This document shows positions 13,695 to 27,889 of a stretch of 64,000 nucleotides of DNA, in pieces. The DNA comes from Linnemannia hyalina. Its lineage: Eukaryota > Mortierellomycota > Mortierellomycetes > Mortierellales > Mortierellaceae. The translations under genes and the position numbers were made by a program. Position 1 is the first letter of the stretch. Every line of letters begins with the position of its first letter. Below the pieces are notes generated by a model. The model saw nothing but the letters and a program-made list of their open reading frames with translations. It had not been told where the DNA came from and ran no database searches. The stretch is taken from the NCBI GenBank assembly GCA_019671135.1, contig JAHRHY010000011.1:1302001-1366000 (forward strand), given 5' to 3'.

Positions 13695-15325
13695 CTACTT
13701 CGCCCTTTTGACAGCCTCTTCATTCCTCCCGTGATACATGGATGTCTTAGCCACATGTGCATATTCCTAAACCCTCATCAAAACAAGAAAAGAGAGGAAG
13801 AAAGATGTGGCGTTTTTTTTTTACGACTTGGGAACGGTTTCACCCGGAAGGTTCATGGAACCGCTTTCTTCCCTCCCATTCATCGAATAAACCCTTCCCC
13901 CGCACGTCCCAGAATCACTCTTTCTCTTTTATTCAGGCAATAGGGGGATTTCGGATAGAGCATTTGTCTCGTACATCCATGTTTTATTTGACCATGCTTG
14001 GGCGGCAGGTGGCGTGGTATGATGTCGTTGTGAAAGAGAGAGAAAAAAGGTGTCAGACAAGTGAAGAGGAGAAAGGGAGGAGCTTTGCTGTCATGCAAGG
14101 TTTCTAGTGATAATATTCTTTTTTCTTTCCCAGTTCTAGTTCCCGGGTCATTTTGCAAAAGGGCGAGAAAAAGAGAGATGGAGAGATAAAGTATGCATTT
14201 TTCAAGACTAAAATGAGAGTCGAAGGGAAGGAAAGGCACCAGTGACGGACGAGGGATTGACGGCACTAGTGCACCCTACAATGTTGACAATTGTTAGTGC
14301 AGAAATGAAATGGACGCACAATTGGGTTGGGTAGGGTGCGTGTGCCTGAATAAAATAGGCATGGAAGGAGGAAAAAAAAATAGCATGGAGTATTTCGGAA
14401 GAGAAGTCAAGGAAGATGTGTGCAGAAAGAAGGGGAATGGTCAGGGTTGACCGATAATTGACAACAATTGAGCAAAACAAGAGTCAACGACACGTCGACA
14501 ATACTCCTGACCCGGAGTTTCCGAATGGCTTCTGTAAGGCACAGAAGGAGGGGTATTCTTGTCGGAATGGAGAGTGAGAAAAAAAAAGAGAGCGTTGTGG
14601 GTCTGTGTGCCCGGCTCCATTGAAAAATATAGCCGTTCAAGGGTCATGTAATATTCACCCACAGCATTCTCAGCCCTTCACACACGGACACTTCGGACAA
14701 GCCCGAGCGCTTCCTTTCAGATCGGCCCGCAGCGGGAAGAATATGGAAGGAAGAAAAAGAAAGTGAGAGAACGACCACAGGAACCAGAAAAAAAAAGGTG
14801 AAGTACAGCAGTAACATAAATGCTAGTGGGAATCTTGACGCTAATAGTTGGGACCCAGGATAAAAAGAAGCCGGGGACTGACTGGGTGAATCTATCCACT
14901 TTGGTCGCCCTTTTCTTATTCATCCCCACAGAATATGCCTCGCTCATTTAACCGACAACCAGTACAACACACTCCAGTCGTTTTATATTGTCCGGTCTTG
15001 TCGACTTGTTCATCTCTAAAGTTCTTTTCTTTTTGTTCATGTCGACATGAGATGCGCAATCAACAATAATAACGCAGGTGAACAAGTTGGTTCAGGGAAA
15101 TAAAAAGGGGGATGAACGTAAGGAGCAATTGAAGAAGCGCATTAACGAGTGCGGTCATTTTTTTATTTTTTTTGGCGCTAGTGCTGTTCTTTGAGTACTA
15201 GCGCAGTGCGACGAAGAGGATGCCCCATGAAGTCATTAGTTGAAGTCACCGCCAGAAGGAGGGAACCTTGATTTTTGGCTGAGTGTTATAATGTTCCAGC
15301 CTGTGGTTGAGGGACTTACTTGCCC

Positions 15326-15333
15326 TATTTAAA
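15326..15333 (+). promoter_or_regulatory. possible TATA-like element of ALT gene
   Basis: TATTTAAA lies about 195 bases before the ATG at 15529. It is followed by a CT-rich tract typical of strong promoters in this window. The assignment rests on motif and distance only. Confidence 0.35.
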
Positions 15334-15528
15334 GGACATGACTTTTTCATCATCACCCCGCTCTTTCATTTCTTCTCCACCTTCCCTCTCTTCGCTTCTT
15401 CATTCAACTTTGCACTCGCGCTCACCAGACTTGCACTATCACTCGCATTCCGACAACTTTCTCCAACAAACAACAAACCAACACATACCCACACTCAAAC
15501 CTCACATATATATCATTCATAACCAACA

Positions 15529-17460
<1,932 letters not shown>

Positions 17461-17638
17461 ATATGAATAAGGAACAAACCTACTTACAACTATACACACG
17501 CTCCTATGAGCTATACCCTCATACTCCTTCCAACTTTCCCACTCATAAAAAAATTGCATTTGTAAATAAATTAAAAACCTAGTCGCCAATGCGACAAATC
17601 GAACATATCTTGTTTACCTTGCTCAATGTTGTGTTTTA

Positions 17639-18617
17639 TTAACCATTGGTTGCTACCATGTCCGTCGGCACAGAGACTCCTATCGCCTGCCCCGTAAAAC
17701 TTAACCATGTCACAATGTAGTTCTCCAGGAATGGTGTTCCACTCGGACTGCCGTTGTTCTGGAGGATGGTTTCCATCAAAGGCACAGTCTCACAAGGATG
17801 CATGTAGAAGTAAGGAGTGTTCAGTACTGGATGGTCCTGTTGTGAGATACCGCCGTTCAATCCTGCGTCCCTGACTGCCCCCCTCCATTCCTCGGGGACT
17901 AACGACTCGTAGATCTCTTCCAGCGAGATCGCAGGCCCGTCTATTTTTTGTAATTCGATCGTGTTTGAGCAGATATATTACTATCGTCTCTTCTATTGGG
18001 AAGAAGAATGAAAAGGTTGTGTAGGAGGCCAAGAAGGACGTTGTTGTTACCTGGACGGTAGGCATTGAAGTAGAGGACAGGGACCTGGTAGCTCGGCGAA
18101 AAGACGATATGGTAGTTGACGGATAGGTAGTCGAAGGTTGTTGTACTTGTTGAGTTTTCGACGACAGGGTCAGCTTCTTCTTCCTGCTCGCCGTCAGGGA
18201 TATCGTCTAATTGTTCAGCTAATTCGTCTAGGAGCAATTGGTCTGCCGGATCGATCGTTCTTATTCTTGCTCCTGTTGAGAGAGTGCCGGTACTGGTGCT
18301 GGGTGCTCCTGAGCTGGCGTGATGACTGTGGACTAGTTTTGTCAGTGTAAGGTATCCCTGTAATGGTTGACCTCTCCTCGGCTATATAAATTGGCAACGC
18401 AAATAGGGCCATGTTTAATATAGCGGATCCAAGAATAAAGAATGGCGACACAGTGACAGAAGAAGACACTGCAGGTTCTTACAGAGTATTCGACATAACT
18501 CCAGGGGGTGTGATGTCGTGTCTGATGCAGGAATGCATTGATGGCAACTTCAAAGTTGCTGTAGGAGAGTCGTGCCGAGAGTCTTGATCGCTGATGTTGG
18601 TGTGTGTCTGAGGTCAT
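17639..18617 (-). CDS. ATG10: Autophagy-related E2-like enzyme ATG10
   Basis: ATG10 is the E2-like enzyme that transfers ATG12 to ATG5 in autophagosome formation. Three exons on the minus strand (18483-18617, 18051-18357, 17639-17940) give 247 residues in frame. Exon 1 holds the N-terminal LSYSNFEVAINAFL helix. Exon 2 holds a GYLTLTKLVH strand, an acidic low-complexity insert, then YHIVFSPSYQVPVLYFNAY, the family core strand. Exon 3 holds DGPAISLEEIYE, QQDHPVLNTPYFYMHPCET with the catalytic cysteine after HP, and a C-terminal NYIVTWLSFTGQAIGV block. It shares a 346-base divergent promoter region with the ENGase gene. The acidic insert in exon 2 is longer than in animal ATG10. Confidence 0.93.
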
Positions 18618-18963
18618 GGTGGCGATGCTGAGTTCGTCAGGCTAGGCTTGGTTTGCATGCTGAAGAAGAAGACAGGTTCACTTTTTTGCGAGCCAAGGAA
18701 TAGTGCGCGAGAGAAAAGTGACTGCCTCAAGTGGGCGCAACACGTCCAGTCATGGCGAGGTTTGATAGCCCCTGGGTCCTCTGACAGGGACGATAAACGG
18801 TCGCCAACTTTTCTCACACGCCCCTTCTTCTTTCTTCTCCTTCTTTCTTACTTTCTTCGTTCACTGTTTCCCCATTCCTCATTTCCACCAAAAACCTCTC
18901 CTCTTAAACTTTCCAACATTCATCCATCAGCCCTTTTCCCGTCCTTCCCTTATTCGCCAAAGA
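18618..18963. promoter_or_regulatory. divergent promoter between ATG10 and ENGase
   Basis: These 346 bases separate two start codons that face away from each other, so both promoters must lie here or overlap it. The right half is a long C/T-rich tract before the ENGase ATG. I see no convincing TATA box. Confidence 0.6.
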
Positions 18964-21900
18964 ATGGTCTACATGCCACAACCGACAGAACCCACGAGCG
19001 CGCCTATCAAGACCTTCAAGGACCTGCTGGACTGGAAGCCCGGTCAGGACGAGTACAATGTTGCTCATACGCCCTTCCATCCTCGGCCTACACCCTTTGC
19101 TCGTCGAACAGGATCGTCCTTTTCGTCAGAGTTCAAAGATAAGACTACTCCTGGGCTGAGCAACCAGGCTCAATTGCGAGACTGCAAGGTCATTGTTTGC
19201 CATGATATGGCTGGAGGTAAAGAGCATTGAATATTATTTTGAAACTTGACCATTGGCGCGAATCTTTTTTGATCACTTACAAAGTCATGCTGACAACCTG
19301 GCTGGTCTCGCTCTTACTGATCGTAACGCGAAACAAACACAAAGGCTATGCAGAGGACGCGAGACCGCAGGGGAACGACTACGACAAGATCTACAGCATC
19401 CAATACTGGAACCACGTCGACATCTTCATCTACTTCTCCCACTACCGCATCACAATCCCGCCTCCCGTTTGGACAAACGCCGCCCACAAGAACGGCGTCC
19501 GCAGCATCGGAACCATCATCACCGAATGGTTACCGGGCATCCTCGAAAACGACGAAATGGTCAGCGGGCCGAATCAGACCCTTGCGGACGAGGATGGGAA
19601 CGACACGGTCGATCGTCGATGGTTTAGCAAGACCTATGCTGATAAGCTGGTGGATTTGGCAGTGTATTACAAGTTTGACGGGTGGTTTGTCAATATTGAG
19701 AGTATTATGAGGGGAGGTGTTCAGCAGGTGAACCAGACGATTGCGTTTCTGAAGTACTTTCGGGAGCAGATTCATCAGAGGATCCCTGGGGGCGAGTTGC
19801 ATTGGTATGACAGTGTTATTACTTCGACTGGCGAGATTGCATGGCAGGATAAGCTTAGTCCTGAGAACTATCGCTTCTTTGAGCAGTCCGATGGTAAGCA
19901 TTAGAATTCTTTTTCACATTTGTTCAAGACAATGGTATGGACATAGCTAACACAATGGCGTTGTTCGATTATGGTCGTAGGTATCTTCACGAACTATACG
20001 TGGCAGGAGAAAGCTGTAGGCGAGTCTGTGGCCTTGGCAGGTCCGCGTAACCGTGATGTGTACACAGGAATTGACATCTGGGGACGTAAGTACCTATTCT
20101 CGTGGTCAATTTCCCAACTTGTGCTTCCGCATGGATGTAACCATGGGACCAAATGGACACGTCACAGAGGGACTCACACTGGCATGTTACGGTTATAATA
20201 ATTAGGGAACACATTTGGTGGGGGAGGATTCACGACCTACAAGGCACTGGAAATCATCCAGCGTGAACGCACTTCGTGTGCGCTGTTTGCCCCCGCATGG
20301 ACATACGAGTCTCTTGGGAAAGACGCCTTCATGACCAACGATCGACTCTTCTGGACAGGATACAATGGTGCTGGGTTCCATGCCGAGAACCTTCCTCTTT
20401 CGTCGTTCTACTTGACGACTTGTTGGATGCTTGCCACAAAACCAAAGAAGGATGGGCGAAAGAAGAAGAGTGATGGCGACAAGGATAAGGACAAGGAAGA
20501 GGATAACAGTAACTTTCTGCCAGTCTCAGCGTATATCCCTTTGAGACCTTCAGGATGCGCAACGTGGTTCTACAGTAACTTTGATCGCGGGTTTGGAAAC
20601 GGGTTCTGGATTAATGGCAAGGTAACATAGACACTTCTTGTGTATGTTTCGCTGGAGTACATTTTCCTACATTGAGCTGACTTGCTTGCAAACCTCCTTT
20701 TTTTTTCTTCGTGGGATGTTTATAGAAAGTATCTGAGAAAGCTTGGTCGCATCTCTCGCACCAATCGCTCTCGCCATCACTGTCAAAGGAGGTCTTTTCG
20801 ATCGAGAGAGGACACGATGCACTACCCCTTCCAGGTACTCCCAAGGCCGTTCGGTGGATATTGTCTCCTGAAAATGCCTACAATGGTGGAACATCCCTTG
20901 TTGTCCAAGAGTTTAGTCTGGACAGCTCGACGCCACCCCTCCCACCTCTGCCTATCCCACCCCCACCAGAGTCGCCACCTACTCTCCCACCTGGACGTGA
21001 AGAACCCAAGGACGCTCCGACAATCCACGACGCGACCCCACTGAGGACAGCCGATATTGTTCACACGACTAGGACAAGATCTATCATTGTACCCTTTTTT
21101 GACACCCAGATCTCGCTGTTGAATGCGCTCGATTCGACTGTCGAATTGGTGTTCAAGTCCTGCCAGAGTGACGTTCAAGTCGGAGTGCATCTTGGGATGT
21201 TGGCTGCTGAGCAGGACAAGGATGACAGTGGAAATTCGACAACTATCGCGTGCAAACTTTCGCGACACGAGCTCTTGGAGGTATTGGAGCCTAACATCAA
21301 GGCGCAGTGGGAAAGTATCCCAATCCCACCATCGACAAAGACGACAAAGGGATTCCTGAGTCTTGGAGCGATCGAAGGCACAGACCGGTCGAAACAACTC
21401 GAGACTGTCCTTGCGCTGGACATTTCTCCGGGGGAGGGCGGGTTTGTGGATGCGATCGAGACCCTTGAGGGTGGGTGGCGTCGACTGACTCTTCACATCT
21501 CCAGCCTGTTCTCGGACGCGTTTAGAGAGAAGCGCCAAGATGATCTGTCGACCATTTTCTTGTCCCAGCTCGGCCTCACGTTGACGTATGAGGGTCAGGC
21601 AGTTCCATCCAGGGCGCCTGAGAAGGAAGAGTCTCGCGCGTTGGTGATTGTTGGGTCCTTGGCAGTGGTCCCGACGTGGAATGCGGTTTACAAGGGGTCG
21701 TGTGTTCAAGGACTCAAGGCTGATAAGAGCCAGTTTGTGGTTGTCGAGAAGAACGACAAGTCAGGTTCTACGATCGAGTCTGTGGTTCAGAACCAACAGC
21801 AACATACACTGGGCGATATGTCGATTCATGAGCAGCAACAGCCTGAGTCGATCCGTCCGACAATGACAGTCCTCAAGGTCTCGTCGAGTATCACCTGGAA

Positions 21901-22372
21901 TATCGGGTACCCGATTGTCGGTCCTGCATTGGGGGCATCGATATCGAACAGATCGTCTTTGCTGGTCGCCGGTGAAGTCTCCCCGGTGGACTACAGCCAT
22001 TATGCCGTATACTTGTCCCTTGAGCCACGTAACTCGACTATCGACTCTGTGAGGACGAGCAAGGTTGACGGCAGGACTGGAGGAAATGGAGAAAAGTTGT
22101 TTGTTGGGACGGCGTTCACGAATCAGTACCAGATGCTACAGTTCGAAATACCCATGGATCAAGTCATCCCTAGATATTCGTCACGGTTGCCAGATGACGC
22201 CACTACTATTGCCGTCACGACAACACCTACAACGACAGATGTGCAGCGACTGTTGACATATGTGGAGGTGATGGATCAGAGTCGTCGATCGATCTGGATG
22301 TGGGTCCAAGGCATCCGTCGAGACGGCCGAGCAGATAAGCCTCAGGACTGGGCGGTCGGGCAGCTTCTTTAG
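18964..22372 (+). CDS. cytosolic endo-beta-N-acetylglucosaminidase (GH85)
   Basis: This enzyme cleaves the chitobiose core of N-glycans and probably acts on free glycans in the cytosol. Five exons (18964-19216, 19345-19893, 19981-20085, 20206-20621, 20726-22372) join in frame to 989 residues. The first exon has FKDLLDWKPGQDEYNVAHTP, a typical ENGase opening, and no signal peptide. The catalytic region reads KFDGWFVNIESIM, with the family's Asn and Glu acid/base in NIE. It is followed by LHWYDSVITSTGEIAWQDKL and the IWGRNTFGGGGF loop. The long last exon carries the beta-sandwich C-terminal part plus a charged linker (KKDGRKKKSDGDKDKDKEED in exon 4). At 989 residues it is longer than Mucor Endo-M as I remember it. 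It is divergent from ATG10. Confidence 0.93.
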
Positions 22373-22968
22373 GAACCCAAGCTAGACATTGATACCCCTC
22401 CACTGTACGTTTCGATATAAACTTGACTCATTCTCTTATTCTACAATGCTTCGGGGTAGGCTAATGGGAAAAAGGGGGGCATTTGACACCACGCGTGTGT
22501 TGTTTCTCAGGTCAAGATTGGAATTGAGCGAGTAGCAAAACAGGGAGAGATGGATCGAGGCATGGACGCGCATGAATATTCCCACCATCATGCATAATGA
22601 AAAAGGGTTTGCTCCTCTCCGTTGTCGAGAGAGATTGTTGAGAAGAAGGGGATGAGTATCTTTTCCATGACCAACGCCCCCTACTCCAGTCTCATTTTGC
22701 TCAGCAGCACCTTCTCTTTTTCCTGTTCACGGCTCTCAACCTTCTCCTCTCAATTGCCATTAGCCCGATTTTTTTTTGCCTTCTTGTCAAAGTGCTCTTC
22801 GCTTTTTATCACCCTTGAGCTTGGGTACCAGAAGTCGTGCCCTTTTTCACGTTGTTGTTGTTGTTGTTGTCATCCTCTTTTTTTCATTTCTTTTCATTTC
22901 TTTCCTTACTCATTCGCCTGATTCCTCCTCCTCAACACCTTCTTTTCCCTCACAACATCCCCTCCACC
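22373..22968. other. intergenic: ENGase 3' end to CSC1-like promoter
   Basis: No gene is seen. The right part is strongly pyrimidine-rich and contains a (GTT)n tract near 22853-22871. It runs into the proposed first exon of the CSC1-like channel. Confidence 0.6.
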
Positions 22969-25900
22969 ATGGCAAGCGCTCAGAGCTTCTTCGAGAGTGG
23001 TCCCATGTAACTCCCATGAGAAATAAAAGCAAAGACATTCACTCTTCTCCTCCTTACTGCTCATGGGTCACTCATGGACAACACTTGTTTTTCTCAATAC
23101 TTTACTCAAATAGGTCGGCGATTTTCGACTCGGACGTGGAAGCTGCAACGATGGTACCAGGTAACTACGATTACCACCAAACCCACACCATGTCCCTTCA
23201 ACCATATTTCAGCACAGACTCTGGCAGCTTACCCAGACGGGAACGGGAACATGGACGATGACTGGACGGACTTTTTTTTCATTTTGTTATCAAGGCCATC
23301 TTTTTTCGCCCCACCTCTCTCTCACTCTCTCTCTCTCTTTGCTAAATGCATTCCGACAACTTTATTGAGTTTTGCGTCGGCGGTCTTCTCCATGATCTTC
23401 AAAGGGTGAACCGGGCTCCGTCTCCACGTTCCCTTCCTTACAGCCCACCTCCCTTCCCCCTTTTCTTGCACGAGTTGCGATTATCAGCTTTATCAACTCC
23501 TCCTGGGAAAAAAAACAACAGCAACTCTCCCTCGAACATCTTACGAAAACGATGTGCCGCATAAAGGAGTTAACTCGCACATTTGAATCCACTAACACAT
23601 TGAATACACGTTCCATTGGGGCGGGATTCACATGTCTGTCCGATAGGTCATCCGGCAGCCAACAACTCGACGGGTCTGAAGACTCAGCTAGCCATCTCGA
23701 CACTTATTGGTCTGAGCTCTTTCCTAGGATTCTGCTTTCTGCGAACTCGGTGGACTGTCATCTTTGCCCCCCGCACAAAGCTGCGAAGGTAGGCTTGCAA
23801 ACCTGTAGTGTTTGCTTGAATAATACACTTTATGCTTAGTTTGTGCATGCATGAATGACATTGTCTGTGTGGTAGTCCTCTCTCATGCGACAAAGCTCGA
23901 AAAAACAGCAGCCCAGACACCTTCCACAGAAGAGATAAAGGAAACTAATAATCTTTTCCCTCGTGGTTACACTTTTCGTCATCCATGTGCAACAAACAAA
24001 AATTACATAACATAGACACACGCCTCCACCACTCTCGTCGACCTTCTTTGGATGGATCCCTCAACTGATACGGATCCCAGAATCCGAAGTGTTGGATTGT
24101 GTTGGTCTGGATGCTGCTATGGTAAGAAGTCATAAAATAATCAGACCTTTATGACCATAAGAAATCTTTGATTGAACAAACGCGTATGCATAGGAAACGG
24201 AGACAGTAACATCTTCATCTCTTTCACATAATGATTGTTGTTGCTGTCAAATAGATGTTGCGATTCTTCACAATGTCGCTGAAACTGTTTGCGATATGCC
24301 TCGTGCCTGGGCTTTTAATCGTCTGGCCCATCAACAGCTACTCAACAAACGACGGACGACTACCGACAGACCCAGATGACGGCATCGACGACGATGACGA
24401 CCCCTCCCTTCCTGGCTCATTGCCGCGGCCAGGCACCTCATTCATATACCTTTTCACCCAGTTTACGTTCACCTGGATATTCTCTCTCTTGACCCTCTAC
24501 TCGATCTGGCACACATACGAGGGATACATCGCCGTCCGCCGGCGCTACCTGTTGAAGCGCCGCAGAGCCACTGTGAATAGGACAGTCATGGTGGTTGGAT
24601 TGCCAGCGCATCTGCAGAGCGACTGGGCACTGGCAACCTTTTATGAATCTTTGGGCGTGGGCACGGTCGAGAGTGCCCATGTCTGCCGCCACGTCACGAC
24701 GTTACAACGATTGATTGAGCAGCGAGCTCATGCTTTGCGGCACTTGGAGATAACTTATACTCGATACTACGGCAACCCCTCAGGACGATCGGACTATGAC
24801 CCTGATGCCATCTTGGCTGAAAACGATATGACGGCGGATGATCATCAGGTAGAGAATGGTCAGGGAACCAACCGGGATTCTATTGTAGACGTTGATGAAG
24901 GATACAGTCTTGTGCGCGCGAGTAGTATCAAGAAGCGACCGACGATGCGACTTGGATTCATGGGAATCTTTGGAAGGAAGGTCGACAAGATTGATCATTA
25001 TCGGGAGGTGTTTGCGACACTCGACAAGGCTGTACAAAAGATGCGCATGTCACGCGTGTATGCGACCACTAGCATCGGCTTTGTTACCTTTGAGGAGATG
25101 CACGCTGCAGTAAGTTCCACTGATCAACGTTGTGTCTGTGTTTCAAAGATCAAGATGATCACTCGGTTAAACATTGAGAAAAAAAAGATGCGCCACTAAA
25201 CACCAACCCCTTCGTCCCCCATCTTATGATACAACAGCAAATTCTGGCGCAGACTGTCAATACGCAGGAGACACTCACATGCGAGACATTTATGGCCCCA
25301 GAGCCTCGTGATGTCTACTGGGACAACCTCAACCTCCCTCCCAGCGAGCTCGGTGTCCGTACGATCGTCATCAACGCAATCGTCTTTATGCTCATCTTCT
25401 TCTGGGCAGGTCCCGTCAGTGTGTTCTCGTCCTTCCTTAACCTCGACTCTCTCGACCGGATCTTTCCAGGAATCTCCAAAATTGCTGACATGAGTCCGAT
25501 CCTCAAGTCGCTGATTCAAGGTTTCCTCCCCACAGTCGGTGTCATCATTTTCCTTGCCGTCGTGCCCAGGATCTTGCTCTCGCTCTGTCGTCAACAGGGG
25601 ATTCAATCACACTCGGAGATTGCCCGGTCGCTCTACAACAAGTACTTTATGTTCATCCTGTTCAACGTTGTCCTTGTGTTCACCATTGTCGGAACTTGGG
25701 CTCAGGCTGTTAACAAGGTCTACCACAACGTCGGAGAGTTAGCTCTCCTTCTGGCCCAGTCCTTACCACGCGTCGCTCCCTTCTTCATCAACTATACCAT
25801 CCTTCGAGGTATCGGTCTGTTCCCGATGCAGCTGCTTCAGCTAGCTGATATCGTCAACTTAACCATCCAGAAGATGTTCTCCAGGACCCCTCGTGACTAT

Positions 25901-27508
25901 GCCGAATCCCGCGCCCCACCAGAGCTCCATTATGGTGTTGCCTACTCGAACGCGACGTTGGCATTTGTGGTCATCTTGATCTACTCTTGTATCAAACCCA
26001 TGATCCTCGTCTTTGGTGTCATCTACTTTGCGGTCGGCTACCTGGTCTTCAAGTATCAGCTCCTCTATGTCTATTTCCACCCCAACGAATCTGGCGGCCA
26101 GATCTGGCCCATGGTCTATAACCGTCTGACATTGGGTCTGGTCACGTTCCAGTTGACCATGTTGGGTCTGTTTATGCTGAAGCAGGCCTACGTTTTTGGC
26201 ATCCTGTTGGCCCCCTTGCCAGCAGGTACTGTCTGGTTCTGGTACTGGACTACGAACGCCTACTATCTGACGGCACGCCATATCCCTCTGGAGCTCATGC
26301 GACCTCGCCAGGACGATGAGGACTTTGAGGATTACCTTGAAGACGTGCATGGTCAGGGTCAGGGTCAGGGTCAGGAAGATCTGGATGATTATCGCAACAA
26401 CAATGGATCTTTGGCGGCGTTAGGATCTGAGATCGCGCCTCCTGGCAGTAACGGTCTCGGCCATATCGCGGTCGATATGACGAACAAGAAGCCAGCACCA
26501 CCGGCGGCGGGAGTGGCGGCGCCGAAACAGCTGAGTGTCAGTAATGACGTGGCGGAGATAAGAACCCAGTCAGGAGGACTAGCAGTCATTACGCCTGGGG
26601 GGTCGAAGCGCAAGATGCCCAAGAGTGTAGTGGACGAAGATGATTACCAGGCGATGCCGGACCGATTCACGGATTACCGACAGCCGCCGATGACACTGTA
26701 CCCGGGCGTTTTGAACTCTGGAATGCGACATTATCAACACCCAGCGTTTGCGGGGCCACTCCCGACATTGTGGTTGCCACTTAAGAAGGGCAGTGCTAGA
26801 GGCGGACCTGATAGCAAGCGGAAATCTGTATTGATTGATGGGGAGATTCGGATAGAGAACAGTGGTAGCCGTGTTGCGGGGATCCTGGATGCAAGTCAAC
26901 CTCGGACGTATGACGAAGGCGATAACTTGGCGGGCGGAGGCCAGGATGAGGATCTGGATCTTGTCAGTCCGACGAGTACTGAGGCTATTGATATTCGTGA
27001 TCGAACCATGTCTGTCAGTGCTGCTGGTAATGGAGTTGGTGGCGGTGGTGGTGCGCTGCCGCAAGTGGCGGATGCGACAAGGGCGATTGAGACGTTGATC
27101 ACGGACGACGATAACTCGAGCGATGTGACTGGAGGTCCTAGTCGTCCCGAGTCTCCGACTATAGCAGCTGCTAATGGAGCGACCGAGGATCTGGAGAGCA
27201 ACAACAACAGCGCGCCCAAACGCAACCCAGCGGTGGAAGGTATTAGTGATGTGTACTATCACCATCCGGAGAGGAGACTGTCGTCTGCCAGCACTACGTC
27301 GGCAATGCGATTGGCAGCTGTTGCGTCGGTCATGGGGGGAGGTAATCCGATTAGTGGACCTCCTAGGTCGTTGGCTGCGCGTGGGTCTCGAGCCAGTCTG
27401 CTGGGTAGACAATCGTTCTCGCAGTCGTCTCCTCCCCCTCCTGTGCTGCAAGGCGGACAGCGTCAGCCAGCTCCTGTCTCTGCGCCGTCTGGTCTTCGAC
27501 GCTCTTGA
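22969..27508 (+). CDS. CSC1/OSCA (TMEM63) family calcium-permeable channel
   Basis: The family comprises osmo- or mechanosensitive cation channels of the plasma membrane or endomembranes. Exons 23647-23788, 24016-24121, 24255-25109 and 25238-27508 are secure. Two small leading exons (22969-23006 and 23114-23160) fit in phase and supply the only good start, giving 1152 residues. Exon 3 encodes TM0 (GLKTQLAISTLIGLSSFLGF, then RTRWTVIFAPRT), exon 4 the FFGWIPQLIRIPESEVLDC segment, and exon 5 TM1-2 and the cytosolic PHM7-type domain. Exon 6 holds the seven-helix channel region, including VYWDNLNL, followed by a low-complexity C-terminal tail of about 400 residues with four Gly-Gln repeats. The start is less certain than the body because a 486-base intron separates exon 2 from exon 3. 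Confidence 0.9.
26351..26374 (+). repeat. (GGTCAG)4 in-frame hexamer repeat
   Basis: Four tandem hexamers code for a Gly-Gln repeat in the C-terminal tail of the CSC1-like channel, just after the membrane domain. Confidence 0.9.
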
Positions 27509-27889
27509 ATCCTTTCTCCATCTTTAGTGATATGAGTAAAAAATAGCAAAACAGCGCATGGAAACAGAAGAGCATCAATTGAGCTATGGGAGGTATGCAT
27601 AGAATTCGCGTGCGTTTCGTTTCGTTTCGTTCCTGAGATTGCCGGAGGGCTCGGGCGGGTACGAGGATTATTTTCCCTTCTCCTTCATGTTCTGCCTGTG
27701 CAAGCAATCTATCATATTTTGCAAGCGGGCAAATTGACAGATTCCAACTCTAGAATGACAGTCACACTTTCTCACTACTCGCAGCTGGCTGCGATAAGAT
27801 GACAATGTTGGGGTGGGAGCTCTTTTTCCCGATTTTTTTTTCTCGCTCTCCCTTCCCCCATTCCTTTCCTTCACACACTCCTTTCAGCC
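27509..27889. other. intergenic: CSC1-like 3' end and MPC2 promoter
   Basis: No gene is seen. The region holds a short (CGTTT)3 run near 27617-27632 and a CT-rich leader directly before the MPC2 ATG. Confidence 0.6.

Larger units (their letters stand above)
1..15528. other. 15.5-kb gene-free region
   Basis: I find no coding sequence, tRNA, rRNA or transposon here. The longest open frames (about 205 codons at 7766-8383 and 209 codons at 11838-12467, both +) are low-complexity and rich in F, S, L and H. They match no family I know and read through homopyrimidine runs. The real genes to the right use GC-rich third positions and show clear splice sites; these frames do not. What the region does hold is many poly-A/T tracts, purine-only or pyrimidine-only stretches, simple repeats (listed separately) and four copies of GTACATGCA. 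The last 200 bases are the promoter and leader of the alanine aminotransferase gene. The rest may be an upstream regulatory region for a gene left of the window, non-coding transcription, or repeat-decayed DNA. The sequence does not decide between these. Confidence 0.7.

Noticed and set aside
23877..23940. Possible additional exon of the CSC1-like channel
   Set aside because: An acceptor-like TAG is present, but no donor follows in frame, and direct joining of 23788 to 24016 is in phase and matches the family.
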